A stretch of DNA of 64,000 bases, taken from NCBI RefSeq assembly GCF_011516835.1, contig NZ_WOTB01000013.1, forward strand, positions 62,001 through 126,000. Reading direction: 5' to 3'. Within the stretch, counting starts at the first letter, position 1, and each line of letters opens with the position of its first letter. The notes below the pieces were generated by a model, which ran no database searches, was not told the origin of the DNA, and saw nothing but the letters and a program-made list of their open reading frames with translations. The translations under genes and the position numbers were made by a program. The DNA comes from Acetobacter musti (lineage in GTDB: Bacteria > Pseudomonadota > Alphaproteobacteria > Acetobacterales > Acetobacteraceae). Below are positions 33,472 to 42,106 of this stretch, piece after piece.

Positions 33472-34619
33472 CAGGCTGATCCTTCACGGGAAGACGTGGC
33501 AGGGGGAGCGCCGGCATCCGCTCCACGCCCTGCTTTACTGAAATCACTGCCGGACTCATTCTGAGAAATCGTCGCGCGAGCACCCGCGCGCTGAGAAACC
33601 GTCGCGCCGGTATCCGCGCGCTGAGAACCTGCCGTGCGGGCAATCGCGCGCAGCTTCGCGCTGCGGGCACGCGGATTGCGCCGGCACTCCGCTTCCGTCG
33701 GACGCATCGCCTTGCGGAACATCAACCGGAACGGCGCCTCGTCCCGGCCACGCGCCACCGAGCGCGGATCATGCCGGGAGGGTCCAGGTTCCTGACCGGC
33801 TGCCGCCGCCATCGCACGTTTCACAATGCGATCCTCAAGAGAATGAAACGACACCACAACAAGACGCCCGCCCGGCGCAAGCAGCTCCAGCGCCTGCGCC
33901 AGCCCGCGTTCGATCTCGCCCAGTTCGTCATTCACCGCAATCCGCAGTCCCTGAAAACTGCGCGTCGCCGCGTCAATGCCGGAACGATCCGACGGCACAA
34001 CCGCCCGGATCGCCGCCGCAAGCTGCCCGGTCGTGCGAAACGGCTCTTCCACCCGCGCCGCCACCAGCGTCTTCGCCACCCGGCGGGCATGACGTTCCTC
34101 GCCATAGTAATGAAAAATGTCAGCCAGCTCCGCCTCGGATGCCGTATTCACCACATCCGCCGCCGACCGCCCGGCCTTTTCCATCCGCATATCCAGCGGC
34201 CCGTCCATGCGAAATGAAAATCCGCGCTCCGCCTCGTCGATCTGAAAAGAGGACACGCCAAGATCCAGCATCACGCCGTCAACGGACGAAACACCGACCG
34301 CCTCAAGCATATCCCGCATTTTTCCAAAGCCGCCCTGCAGCAGAGCAAGGCGCGGCAGACCCCGCGCATCGCTGCCCCACCGCGCCGCGAGAACCTCCCC
34401 GCGCGCAATCGCGTCCGGGTCCCGGTCAATGCCCCACACCCGGCAGTCCGCCGCAGCCAGAACCGCATTGGTGTACCCACCGCCGCCAAACGTCCCGTCA
34501 ACGTAAACTTCGCCGTCAGCAGGCGCGAGAATCCGGACAACCTCATCCCGCATCACCGGAACATGGCCGGGATCATGATCCGGAGCCGCAACAGGCGGCT
34601 GAGGCGTCATCGCATTCAC
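33471..34619 (-). CDS. rsmH: 16S rRNA (cytosine1402-N4)-methyltransferase
   Basis: MraW/RsmH methylates N4 of C1402 in the 16S decoding centre. The 382-residue protein starts [15 protein letters not shown] and has the SAM-binding [30 protein letters not shown] and [16 protein letters not shown] motifs. The enzymatic part ends near residue 325 ([14 protein letters not shown]). A repetitive tail follows, encoded by three 30-bp tandem repeats, then a Gly/Ala/Ser-rich end. Overlaps mraZ by ATGA. Confidence 0.97.
   Translation of the reverse strand: MNAMTPQPPVAAPDHDPGHVPVMRDEVVRILAPADGEVYVDGTFGGGGYTNAVLAAADCRVWGIDRDPDAIARGEVLAARWGSDARGLPRLALLQGGFGKMRDMLEAVGVSSVDGVMLDLGVSSFQIDEAERGFSFRMDGPLDMRMEKAGRSAADVVNTASEAELADIFHYYGEERHARRVAKTLVAARVEEPFRTTGQLAAAIRAVVPSDRSGIDAATRSFQGLRIAVNDELGEIERGLAQALELLAPGGRLVVVSFHSLEDRIVKRAMAAAAGQEPGPSRHDPRSVARGRDEAPFRLMFRKAMRPTEAECRRNPRARSAKLRAIARTAGSQRADTGATVSQRAGARATISQNESGSDFSKAGRGADAGAPPATSSREGSA
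33561..33650 (-). repeat. Three 30-bp tandem repeats in the rsmH 3' end
   Basis: Units at 33561-33590, 33591-33620 and 33621-33650 all begin CTGAGAA on the plus strand and end CGCGCG or a close variant. In frame they give decapeptides [20 protein letters not shown] and [10 protein letters not shown]. The first unit overlaps the conserved enzyme end, so the array probably arose by duplicating the original C-terminal segment. Confidence 0.85.
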
Positions 34620-35107
34620 GCGTCACCCCCGGACCGCTCGCCACCATCCGCGCCAGGACGGTTGCCCGGCAGCTTCACCCGCCGCGACCGGAGTCGCGCT
34701 TCGGACCGACGCTGTTCCGCAGCGCCAGGTTCCCAGATCTGAAAGATCTTCCCCAGCCCCATGAAAGCGACGGAATCGCTGATTCCCGCATGCTCGCGCA
34801 GGAAGTCCGGAATGATGATCCGCCCCTCGCGGTCCGAATCGACCGGATACGCATCCGCATACAGCGCGGCGGCAAGATCGTCATGCTCGTCCGAAAACAT
34901 ATCGAGACGATCGAGAGGTTGTGCCAGCGACGAGAAAACCGACGAAGGCCACGCCTCGATGCAGGGCTGTGTGTGGGACGGACGAAGCACCATCAGCGAC
35001 TCACCCTCGACCGCCTTTGCCCTCAGGACCGTGCGAAACCCGGCCGGAATCGAAACACGCCCTTTGGCGTCGATCCGATTCTGGTGTGTGCCGAGAAACA
35101 CGCTCAC
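34616..35107 (-). CDS. mraZ: Transcriptional regulator MraZ
   Basis: AbrB-fold DNA-binding protein that represses the dcw cluster, of which it is the first gene. The 163-residue protein starts with [24 protein letters not shown] (first AbrB-like half) and has the second half [23 protein letters not shown]. Both carry the DxxGRxxxP core. A basic, Gly-rich end of about 25 residues is unconserved. Just upstream are three phased TGGGA repeats, the expected MraZ target. Confidence 0.96.
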   Translation of the reverse strand: MSVFLGTHQNRIDAKGRVSIPAGFRTVLRAKAVEGESLMVLRPSHTQPCIEAWPSSVFSSLAQPLDRLDMFSDEHDDLAAALYADAYPVDSDREGRIIIPDFLREHAGISDSVAFMGLGKIFQIWEPGAAEQRRSEARLRSRRVKLPGNRPGADGGERSGGDA

Positions 35108-35171
35108 AGAGAGGCTGGTCCTTCATATTGAAGACGATCCGGGTCGTTCATGGGCTGTGATGTCTGTCAAA

Positions 35172-35196
35172 TGGGATATCATGGGATTTTATGGGA
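35172..35196 (-). promoter_or_regulatory. Candidate MraZ operator: three TGGGA direct repeats, 10-bp phased
   Basis: TGGGA occurs at 35172-35176, 35182-35186 and 35192-35196, separated by exactly 5 bp, 65-90 bp upstream of the mraZ start. E. coli MraZ is known to bind TGGGN direct repeats with 5-bp spacers upstream of its own gene. Here the TGGGA strand is the plus strand, opposite to transcription. The 10-bp phase puts all three on one DNA face. Confidence 0.8.
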
Positions 35197-35202
35197 CGTC
35201 AA
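35175..35202 (-). promoter_or_regulatory. Candidate promoter for mraZ/dcw
   Basis: Minus-strand TTGACG (35202-35197) followed after 16 bp by GATATC (35180-35175), or after 15 bp by TGATAT, is a fair sigma-70-like pair. Both elements interleave with the TGGGA repeats, so MraZ binding would block it. A second TTGACA at 35170-35165 lacks a good -10. Confidence 0.4.
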
Positions 35203-35299
35203 ATGAAACTGTAATAAAAAATGGCAGAAAACCGGGAAAAACCACACATTTATGGTCTTTATGTGATTGCAAGCTCTATTCGTATATTAATTGTAAATA

Positions 35300-35334
35300 G
35301 AACAAACGTTCTCCAGTTCGTTCCTGTTCTGTTC
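35300..35334. promoter_or_regulatory. Cluster of GTTC/GAAC motifs resembling LexA boxes
   Basis: AGAAC-AAAC-GTTCT (35299-35312) is a perfect inverted repeat with GAAC-N4-GTTC spacing. GTTC-N7-GTTC, the alphaproteobacterial LexA spacing, occurs at 35320-35334. Five GTTC words fall within 27 bp in an AT-rich stretch about 200 bp upstream of mraZ. Function is inferred from pattern only. Confidence 0.3.
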
Positions 35335-35660
35335 TTTTATGGTATTCGAATGGCGAAAGACCGCCAGATTCCGTCCCGTTTTTGAGACAGGCCATTCCCG
35401 AAACATTTACTGTGATCACCCGGCCCAGACACCGGACGCATATCTCAGACGCACATCCCGGGCGTCACCCCCGACATGTCGCCACACCCGTAACGAAACG
35501 CCGCGCCAGCACCGCAGGTAATAATTCCGCTAAAGGAAAGAATTTCAGCAGAAGATCATTCTGGAAATTCCGCCGCCTGCAAGAACGCCCAAAGGACGCA
35601 CCCGGCATACGGTTCAGCCTCCTGAAACAAAGCCGCCATACCACCCGCGAGCACCGCAGT

Positions 35661-35890
35661 CCCGAAAACAAAATCCCCCGAACGACACCCGAAAAACGTG
35701 ACCGGAAAGCGTGACCCCGAAAACACGCCCCCGAAAACGGAATTCAAAAAATAAAGTCCGGAAGACGCAGTCCCGAAACCACAACTCCGAAAATACCGCC
35801 CGGAAAACACAGCGCAGAAAACACAGTCCGGAACCACGGCCCGGAAATCACGGCCCGGAAATCACAGCATGGAAAATCAGTCTGGAAAAT
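35661..35890. repeat. Degenerate 13-15-bp tandem repeat tract between rnpB and mraZ
   Basis: About 17 imperfect units with a core like CCGGAAAACAC or CCCGAAAACAC start near 35661, 35676, 35688, 35702, 35716, 35730, 35758, 35772, 35787, 35799, 35828, 35840, 35854, 35869 and 35882. Open frames across it (for example minus strand 35556-35837, with Phe about every five residues) merely echo the repeat. No convincing gene lies between 35.2 and 36.0 kb. Confidence 0.7.
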
Positions 35891-36004
35891 CACACCGCAG
35901 CGCCGTCCGGATCACCTCCAGAGCAAACGTCCGCAACACTCTCCGGGATTTTCCGCAAGACTGTTACCCAAACCATCGCACCAGGATCGTCATAGTCAGA
36001 CTGT

Positions 36005-36404
<400 letters not shown>

Positions 36405-36410
36405 GCGCGG

Positions 36411-36439
36411 AACCTGCTCCACGCAGTCCCGACCGTCAA
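36411..36439 (-). promoter_or_regulatory. Candidate rnpB promoter
   Basis: Minus-strand TTGACG at 36439-36434 lies 30 bp before the predicted RNA 5' end, with a 17-bp spacer to CAGGTT. The -35 position fits well; the -10 match to TATAAT is poor, as is common in alphaproteobacteria. Confidence 0.45.
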
Positions 36440-36482
36440 GCCCACTCATGTCGTCTGGCATTCCTCATTCCGGCCTGCCGGC

Positions 36483-36534
36483 ACATCCCGTCATTACGTT
36501 CCGTCATGACATCCTGTCGTTACATCCCGTGGCA
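36483..36534. repeat. Four 13-bp tandem repeats in the rnpB-esterase gap
   Basis: ACATCCCGTCATT, ACGTTCCGTCATG, ACATCCTGTCGTT and ACATCCCGTGGCA run without gaps at 36483, 36496, 36509 and 36522, with a decayed continuation to about 36570. The gap 36405-36752 holds no gene that I can see. Confidence 0.7.
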
Positions 36535-36752
36535 CCGCATCCTGCCGTCAGGTTCTGTCATCAGATCCGGTATTCAGACCCCGGCATTGGCGACACCCCC
36601 GCATCCTGCCACCATGACCATTCTATCCACCCCGGCCCATCCACAGGGCCAGACCCGGCGCCTCACCCGGTTCCGCCTGATCCCCCGTTTGGCCGGTTCC
36701 ACCCGACCTGCCGGGCGGACCGACCAGTCCAGCGAGCAAAGCCTGCCCCGGA

Positions 36753-37865
36753 ATGCATCAGAACGTCAGCCCCGCCACACCCGAAACGCCACCGGCTGCC
36801 CCGCCCGAAAACCCGCGCCCGGATTTCATCACCCGACTCTTTCTCTCTTTTATGAATCGCCGTTCCACCCGCGCCACACACAGCGGCGCGAAACACCTGC
36901 TGCACAGACCCGCCGAACCCGATCACCTCGAAACTCTCGCCCGGCTTCGCAAAGCCGCCAACCGCCCTTCCTTCCCGATGGGCCTCTCCGCCCTGCCGGT
37001 CCGCCGCGTCATCAATCTCCGCGTCCCCGGCGCCACCGAACTCCGCCCCGCCAGACTCTACATTCCTTATGGAAAGGTGAGGGGAGCCGTCCTCTTCCTC
37101 CACGGCGGCGGCTACGTGCATTGCGGCCTCAATTCCCACCACGGAATCTGCTGCCGCCTCGCCCGCGCCTCCGGCGCCGCAATCCTCTCCTTCGATTACC
37201 GCCTCGCCCCGGAAAACAAATTTCCGGACGCCTTCAACGACTCCCTCGCCGCACTGAACTGGCTCGCCATCGAGGCCTGGCGCTGGGGCGGCAAAGTCGC
37301 CGTGGCCGGTGACAGCGCCGGCGGCACTCTCTCCGCCGCGCTCGCCCAGCACGTCCGCGACGAAAACCGGCGCGCCCGTGAAAACCAGAACGCCGATGAA
37401 AACCAGTACAGCTCTGAAAACCAGCCCGGCACCCCGGCCACAAAACCATTCCCCGCCGATCTCGCCTTCCAGGTCCTGATCTACCCCGCCACCCACGGCG
37501 AGATGACGTTCCCGTCCAGAAAAGCCTTCGCCCGGGGCTACTTCCTGACAATGGGCATGCTCGAATGGTACGCCCTGCAATACGTCAGAACCGTCGCCGA
37601 CGTCGCCAGCCCCATCTTCTCCCCCGGCCTGCACCCGGATCTGAAAGACCTCGCCCCCGCCCTCATCGTCACCGCCGAGTTCGATCCCCTGCGCGACGAA
37701 GCCGCCCTCTACGCCGACGATCTCCGCAAAGCCGGAGTCCCCGTCACCTATCTCTGCGTCCCCGGTACCGTCCACGCCTTCCTGAACTTCTATCCCGTCA
37801 TGTGGAAAGGAAAACGCGTCCTCCGCCTCGCCGGCGCCGCCCTCCGCAAAGCCTTCTCCGAATGA
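36753..37865 (+). CDS. Alpha/beta hydrolase, hormone-sensitive lipase (family IV) esterase
   Basis: Probable carboxylesterase acting on short acyl esters. Of 370 residues, the oxyanion-hole motif HGGG is at 117-120 and the nucleophile motif GDSAGG at 186-191 (Ser188). The likely acid is the Asp in AEFDPLRDE and the His lies in PGTVHAFLNF. The DYRLAPE motif near 148 is also typical of the family. Between the nucleophile and the next strand is an insertion (about 203-230) encoded by four 18-bp tandem repeats, reading ENRRAR, ENQNAD, ENQYSS, ENQPGT. About 110 N-terminal residues form a Pro-rich cap. It is isolated, facing away from rnpB. Substrate unknown. Confidence 0.92.
   Translation: MHQNVSPATPETPPAAPPENPRPDFITRLFLSFMNRRSTRATHSGAKHLLHRPAEPDHLETLARLRKAANRPSFPMGLSALPVRRVINLRVPGATELRPARLYIPYGKVRGAVLFLHGGGYVHCGLNSHHGICCRLARASGAAILSFDYRLAPENKFPDAFNDSLAALNWLAIEAWRWGGKVAVAGDSAGGTLSAALAQHVRDENRRARENQNADENQYSSENQPGTPATKPFPADLAFQVLIYPATHGEMTFPSRKAFARGYFLTMGMLEWYALQYVRTVADVASPIFSPGLHPDLKDLAPALIVTAEFDPLRDEAALYADDLRKAGVPVTYLCVPGTVHAFLNFYPVMWKGKRVLRLAGAALRKAFSE
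37362..37433 (+). repeat. Four 18-bp in-frame tandem repeats inside the esterase gene
   Basis: Units at 37362, 37380, 37398 and 37416 each begin GAAAACC and encode hexapeptides starting Glu-Asn. The array falls in a surface loop after the nucleophile elbow. Confidence 0.85.
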
Positions 37866-38480
37866 AGGCAGGACAGGAGACAGAACGAACTGACAAAGCC
37901 ATGATCTGCGACAGGGGAATTGAGGATAAGGAGCGTGACAGCGTAAGGGGACTGGCAAGCAAGAGGCAGAGCAGGGATGGCCTGACGAGAACGGAAACAC
38001 CCTGCGAAACATCCGTCAGAAGAACGCTGAAATCATCGCAAAGAAGTTTCGTCGCCTACAAACCCGGTCTGTATCTGTAACCAGGCCAGTTTCCACCGCC
38101 GACAGGACGGCACGCAGAAAGCGACATTTCTGATGCGCCCGAACGCGAGTGTAATCGGCCCGACATCTGACCCGTTCAGGTCAACCGCCGAAAGGCCGGC
38201 CGCGCCGTCGTCCATATCAGCGACAAAGAGCCATCCCCGATCATCATGTTACCCGGCGACGGTCCCGACGGTTCAGCAAAACCTGTCACTGAACGGCAGC
38301 ATCTTCCAGTATATGCTCTGCCGGCTCACGTTCGATCCCAAACGGGACGCCACGGCCACGCGCATTATTTTCCCCGCCGCAATGCCCGTCCGGAATATGG
38401 ACTCGCCTCGCCCGACCTTTCGCCGCACGCACGGCTACAACCGGAGCGCCACCTGCCAATATCGAAAAAATCGCTTCCGC
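37866..38480. other. Gene-poor stretch after the esterase
   Basis: No convincing gene. Short minus-strand open frames at 38033-38215 and 38286-38498 (for example one with IPDGHCGGENNARGRG) might be debris of a decayed gene. They are interrupted, in different frames, and not assignable by eye. Confidence 0.35.
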
Positions 38481-38660
38481 TATAAAAGACTGTTTCAAAA
38501 TCCTTCTCGTGAAACCTTCTGTCAGTTATAAAGACATTTCCGGTGAGGTTTTTTCGGGAAGACTCCGGGAATACCGCTTTTTTGAAAAAAGGCGGCACCC
38601 AAAAACTTTTATTGTTTTTTTTCAGATACTGATTGTGAAGTGCTTTTTGAAGCTGACTGA
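38481..38660 (+). repeat. Dispersed repeat family A, copy 1
   Basis: About 165-180 bp shared with 40930-41094. Common blocks in order: AGACTGT-TTCA, CTTCTCGTGAAA, GTTATAA-AG, GGTGAGGTTTTTTCGGGAAG, a CCGCTTTTTTGAAAAAAGGCGG-like hairpin, AACTTTTATTGTTTTTT and a C-terminal CTTTTTGA. No coding potential. Confidence 0.75.
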
Positions 38661-38928
38661 GGTGAGCAGATAACCGGTCATCATAACGCAGCAGTGCCCC
38701 CGCTCCCCATACTCCCACGACAGGCCCTGCTCCGGCGCTTCCACCTCCCGACATGGCTGCTTTCACTTTATCCCGACCAAAAAACGGGCTTTCATCATCA
38801 CGCAGCGCCGGACTCTGTCATAGGGGAGAAGTCAGCCGGCATTATCGCCGCGATACTCTTCTCCCGGCCGGCAAGCCGCGTTCCCCACATACACGCGGCC
38901 CTCTCAACGGGAATAAGGACCAGACCTC

Positions 38929-39669
38929 ATGACCGAAAACATCACAGGCAAAGTCATCGTCATCACCGGCGCCAGCAGTGGCCTCGGCGAAGCCGCAACC
39001 CGCCACCTCGCCAGTCAGGGCGCAAAACCCGTCATCGGCGCCCGTCGCCTGGAAAAACTCGAAGCCATCGCAAAAGATATCGGCCTTCCCGAAGGATCAG
39101 CCGTCAGAACCGATGTCACAAAACCCGACGATCTCCGCAGGCTGGTCGATCAGGCCATCAGCCTCCATGGCCGCATTGATGTCATCATCAACAATGCAGG
39201 CCTCATGCCTCTGTCGCCGCTCGAAAAACTGAAAATCGACGACTGGAGCAGAACAATCGACGTCAACCTCAAGGGAACGCTCTACGGCATCGCCGCCGCC
39301 CTGCCGCATATGAAAACGCAGAAAAGCGGCCAGATCATCAACGTCTCCTCCGTCGCCGGACATAAGGTCAGCCCCGGCAGCGCCGTCTATTCCGCGACAA
39401 AGACCGCCGTCCGCGTCCTCTCCGAAGGCCTGCGCCAGGAGGTCAAACCCTATAATATCCGCACGACCGTCATCTCGCCCGGCGCCGTGATCTCGGAACT
39501 GCCCGCCAGCGTCGCCGATCCGGATACAGCGAAATTCGTCGAGGATCTTTACAAAAAATGTGCGATCCCGGCCAGCTCCTTCGCCCGCGCCGTCTCCTTC
39601 GCCATAAGCCAGCCGGACGATGTCGATATCAACGAAATTCTCTTCCGCCCGACAAATCAGGATTACTGA
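38929..39669 (+). CDS. SDR family oxidoreductase
   Basis: Classical short-chain dehydrogenase/reductase of 246 residues, NAD(P)-dependent. Cofactor motif TGASSGLG at 13-20, NNAG at 88-91, catalytic Ser at 140-141 (INVSSVAG), and YxxxK with Tyr154 and Lys158. The ARR at 38-40 after the second strand suggests NADP preference. Overall closest in appearance to YdfG-type serine/3-hydroxy acid dehydrogenases, but the substrate cannot be assigned. An AAGGA precedes the ATG. A perfect hairpin follows 43 bp after the stop. Standalone gene. Confidence 0.92.
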   Translation: MTENITGKVIVITGASSGLGEAATRHLASQGAKPVIGARRLEKLEAIAKDIGLPEGSAVRTDVTKPDDLRRLVDQAISLHGRIDVIINNAGLMPLSPLEKLKIDDWSRTIDVNLKGTLYGIAAALPHMKTQKSGQIINVSSVAGHKVSPGSAVYSATKTAVRVLSEGLRQEVKPYNIRTTVISPGAVISELPASVADPDTAKFVEDLYKKCAIPASSFARAVSFAISQPDDVDINEILFRPTNQDY

Positions 39670-39712
39670 TCATCACCCGTCTGGTCACGGCTCGTCTGGC
39701 GAAAACCGCCAT

Positions 39713-39741
39713 CTGTTGCCGGGAATAACTCCCGGCAACAG
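39713..39741. terminator. Perfect 12-bp hairpin after the SDR gene
   Basis: CTGTTGCCGGGA, loop ATAAC, TCCCGGCAACAG. No T-run on either side, so it may be a transcript-stabilising or Rho-assisted 3' structure rather than a full intrinsic terminator. Confidence 0.6.
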
Positions 39742-40183
39742 CACAAAACAGCCGCCATTCAGAAATATACTGGAAATTACAGAAGCAGACCAGGCCACAC
39801 GAAACGCTGGTCCCCGCGCTCCGCGCCTCCCGCCTTAACTCCATACATCGTCGCCTTATCTCTTCCTTTCGCCTCCGCCCATAACGGCAGCATTCCCACC
39901 GCCTCATCCCGGACTCCATAATCGCAGCGAATTACTGCCCCACAGATACTACGGCTTGTTTTCTCATTACCGGTACCGCAGGCGAAGCCCTGCACACATG
40001 CGGACCGTATCCCTCTTCAGGGCATCGCATCACGAGAGTGTGAATAGAAAGATTCCAGAGAAAACATGGAACTTTCCATCACAGGAGTCCTTTAGGGCAC
40101 ACCGGTTCATGGAAGTGCCAGTTTCTGAAACATTATTAAAAACAGGGCATATTTCCAGACCGTAGGAAATCAGGAGTTTTTAC
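39742..40183. other. Intergenic region upstream of the KGG protein gene
   Basis: No gene seen. The last 50 bp are AT-rich and end with CAGGAG seven bases before the ATG at 40184, a good ribosome binding site. Confidence 0.4.
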
Positions 40184-40567
40184 ATGTTTTACAATGCTGA
40201 AAATCGCCATACTCCGGTTTACGCCGCAGACACCCATACCGGAAAAAGTTCCAGCCATAATCCGGGTAATTTTGCGGAAGATCGTGAAAAAGCCTCCGAA
40301 GCCGGTCGCAAGGGTGGTCATGCAAGCCATTCAGGCACAGCATCCGCCTCTACACATGGAGAGGAGAAGCATAACGGCGGCAACTTCGCCGAAGATCACG
40401 AAAGAGCTTCCGAAGCTGGCCGTAAAGGCGGTCAGGCAAGCCATTCAGGATCAGCCTCCGCTTCGGCAAAAAACGGGGAAAAACAAAAAGGCGGCAACTT
40501 CGCCGATGACCACGAGACAGCTGCCGAAGCAGGACGCAAGGGCGGCCACGCAAGCCATAAATCCTGA
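40184..40567 (+). CDS. KGG-motif stress-induced repeat protein
   Basis: Small, very hydrophilic 127-residue protein with three copies of a 30-residue unit centred on GNFAEDxExASEAGRKGGxASH. This is the bacterial acid/stress-induced KGG repeat family (YciG/GsiB-like). Copies begin near residues 28, 66 and 99. Spacers are rich in Ser, Ala, His, Lys and Gly (SGTASAST, SGSASASA). Such proteins are general-stress hydrophilins, often RpoS- or EcfG-dependent. No canonical EcfG site is obvious by eye. Strong Shine-Dalgarno CAGGAG. The repeats are also visible in DNA and must have arisen by duplication. Confidence 0.9.
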   Translation: MFYNAENRHTPVYAADTHTGKSSSHNPGNFAEDREKASEAGRKGGHASHSGTASASTHGEEKHNGGNFAEDHERASEAGRKGGQASHSGSASASAKNGEKQKGGNFADDHETAAEAGRKGGHASHKS

Positions 40568-40929
40568 TCCAGGCTCAGCCGGAAGTGTGCGTCGCACGCT
40601 TCCGGCATTCCCTGTCCGGCGCATCCGATGCCTGACATCCACCGGAAACGCCTGATAAAAACGCCCGATGGAAACATGGACTGACGCCATGACACCTCGT
40701 TTTCTCATCCGTCATTCACAGCTCAGCATCCAGGAAGACACGCTTCGTCCCCAGGGAGCGGCATCAAAATCCTTCCGACAGAACCGCAATAAATTACCAC
40801 AGCAGATTTCTGCCGGTCACGCACCGTATTACAGACCCATCCGGCCCTGAATGTTTTAAGTTTCCGGAAAACAGTGGACCGATGAGTATCGGAACATCGC
40901 CGATATAAACGGCCATGCAGACACATCGA
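40568..40929. other. Intergenic region after the KGG gene
   Basis: No supported gene or RNA. Short open frames on both strands lack family features and ribosome binding sites. It leads into two dispersed repeats. Confidence 0.4.
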
Positions 40930-41094
40930 TATAAGAGACTGTATCAGAAGCATTCTCGTGAAATCGCATGTAAATTATAAGAAAGTTTTGGTGAAGCTTT
41001 TTCGAAAAGCTTCAGAAGAAGCCGCCGTTTTGAAAAAAGTGGTCCCCGGAAACTTTTATTGTTTTTTATTAAAGATTTATCGTTAAAGACTCTT
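40930..41094 (+). repeat. Dispersed repeat family A, copy 2
   Basis: Second copy of the element at 38481. The first hairpin is perfect here: GAAGCTTTT-TCG-AAAAGCTTC at 40993-41013. It is followed by GAAAAAAGTGG and AACTTTTATTGTTTTTTATT. It abuts a family B repeat, forming a composite. Confidence 0.75.
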
Positions 41095-41095
41095 T

Positions 41096-41258
41096 GAGTC
41101 TGGTTCTGCAAACAGGAGATAAAGCAGGGCTCTGCTCTGCACCCGAAAGAGGTTATCACACGCAGGCGTGCTTCGCACGCTCCCTTTCTCACCCCTTTAT
41201 TTTAACAAACCGGGATCAAAGGGACTGTGTCCCTTTGCGGGGTTCGGGGCAAAGCCCC
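41096..41258 (-). repeat. Dispersed palindromic repeat family B, copy 2 (inverted)
   Basis: Opposite orientation to copy 1. TTCGGGGCAAAGCCCCGAA (41243-41261) and CAAAGGGACTGTGTCCCTTTG (41217-41237) are perfect or near-perfect hairpins. A further hairpin GCGTGCTTCGCACGC (41166-41180) is private to this copy. The other terminus, GGGCTCTGCTCTG, starts at 41127 and the conserved tail is at 41096-41126. Confidence 0.8.
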
Positions 41259-41407
41259 GAAAAGCCACCGCATACACCTGATCTCACCGGCAGTCTTTCT
41301 GATCCGGGATGACACACTCTCAATATAACCGGAATCGGACAACAATATCCGCCGTTACCCGGAAGGAATTTCCCGATTTTGTAAAAAGAGCCACAACACC
41401 CCGCGCC

Positions 41408-42007
41408 TCAGCTCCCGGAATCACCTTCAGGAACAGTCCAGCCCGTCGCAGCGGCCCATATCTCCGCCCCGTCCATGATGATGTCGAACATCGGGTCCTT
41501 GATGTCGTAATACCGATTAGCATCCGTCGGAAACCAGCCCGACAGCCGCTCCTTGATGACCTGATAGGATGCCGCCGTCACCGGATGAGCCCGCAGATAG
41601 TCCCGGCACAATACCGGATAGCGCTGATTGAAAGCGCCGCCGACCCTGACATGCAGATTGACCCGCCGCGTAAGCCCGCGGAAAAACCGTTTCTTTAGCT
41701 CCGCCTCCGGAATATCCCGGCCCGCCGGCGAATGGTCCGACAACCCCGGCCGTTCGATATAATTCAGAGACGAGAGAACAGACAGATCGATATCGTCAAG
41801 AGACGCGACAGTCGCCTGAATATCGATAATGTCCTTCGCCGCCAGACCCGGCACCGAAGTCGATCCGATATGATGAAATCGTGTGCCCGCCGGAAACGCC
41901 GCCCGCAGCCCGGCGACAAGATCCCGGTACTCTGCCGCCCACGCCTCCCTGTAAGGCACGATTGTAATCGTATCGAAGGAACTCTTCGCCAACCCCGCGT
42001 CCGACAT
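41408..42007 (-). CDS. GrpB family protein (UPF0157), nucleotidyltransferase-fold
   Basis: A 199-residue member of the GrpB/UPF0157 family. The defining motif HIGSTSVPGLAAKDIIDIQA sits at about residues 45-64, corresponding to the GS...D core of a minimal nucleotidyltransferase fold. The HVRVGGAFNQRYPVLCRDYLRAHP segment is also conserved. Members occur alone or fused to dephospho-CoA kinase; the biochemical function is not established. The start is the ATG at 42007, preceded by AAGGTGAGG. Isolated gene. Confidence 0.88.
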   Translation of the reverse strand: MSDAGLAKSSFDTITIVPYREAWAAEYRDLVAGLRAAFPAGTRFHHIGSTSVPGLAAKDIIDIQATVASLDDIDLSVLSSLNYIERPGLSDHSPAGRDIPEAELKKRFFRGLTRRVNLHVRVGGAFNQRYPVLCRDYLRAHPVTAASYQVIKERLSGWFPTDANRYYDIKDPMFDIIMDGAEIWAAATGWTVPEGDSGS

Positions 42008-42106
42008 CCTCACCTTCGCCTCTCATGCTTCCCAACGGGAACGAGCCAGCCCCACCAGACGCAACCATGTCCGGCATCACCCTGTCAGGATGCCCCTGCC
42101 GACACT

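Noticed and set aside
35556..35837. Open frame with Phe about every five residues, suggesting a pentapeptide-repeat protein
   Set aside because: The periodicity comes from the underlying 13-15-bp DNA repeat; no A(D/N)Lxx consensus, no ribosome binding site, and other frames are equally open.
35661..35890. Possible CRISPR array
   Set aside because: Units are 13-15 bp, degenerate and contiguous, without spacer-repeat alternation, and no cas genes are in the window.
38133..38531. 132-codon open frame upstream of family A copy 1
   Set aside because: Composition is not protein-like, it overlaps the repeat, and no family is recognisable.
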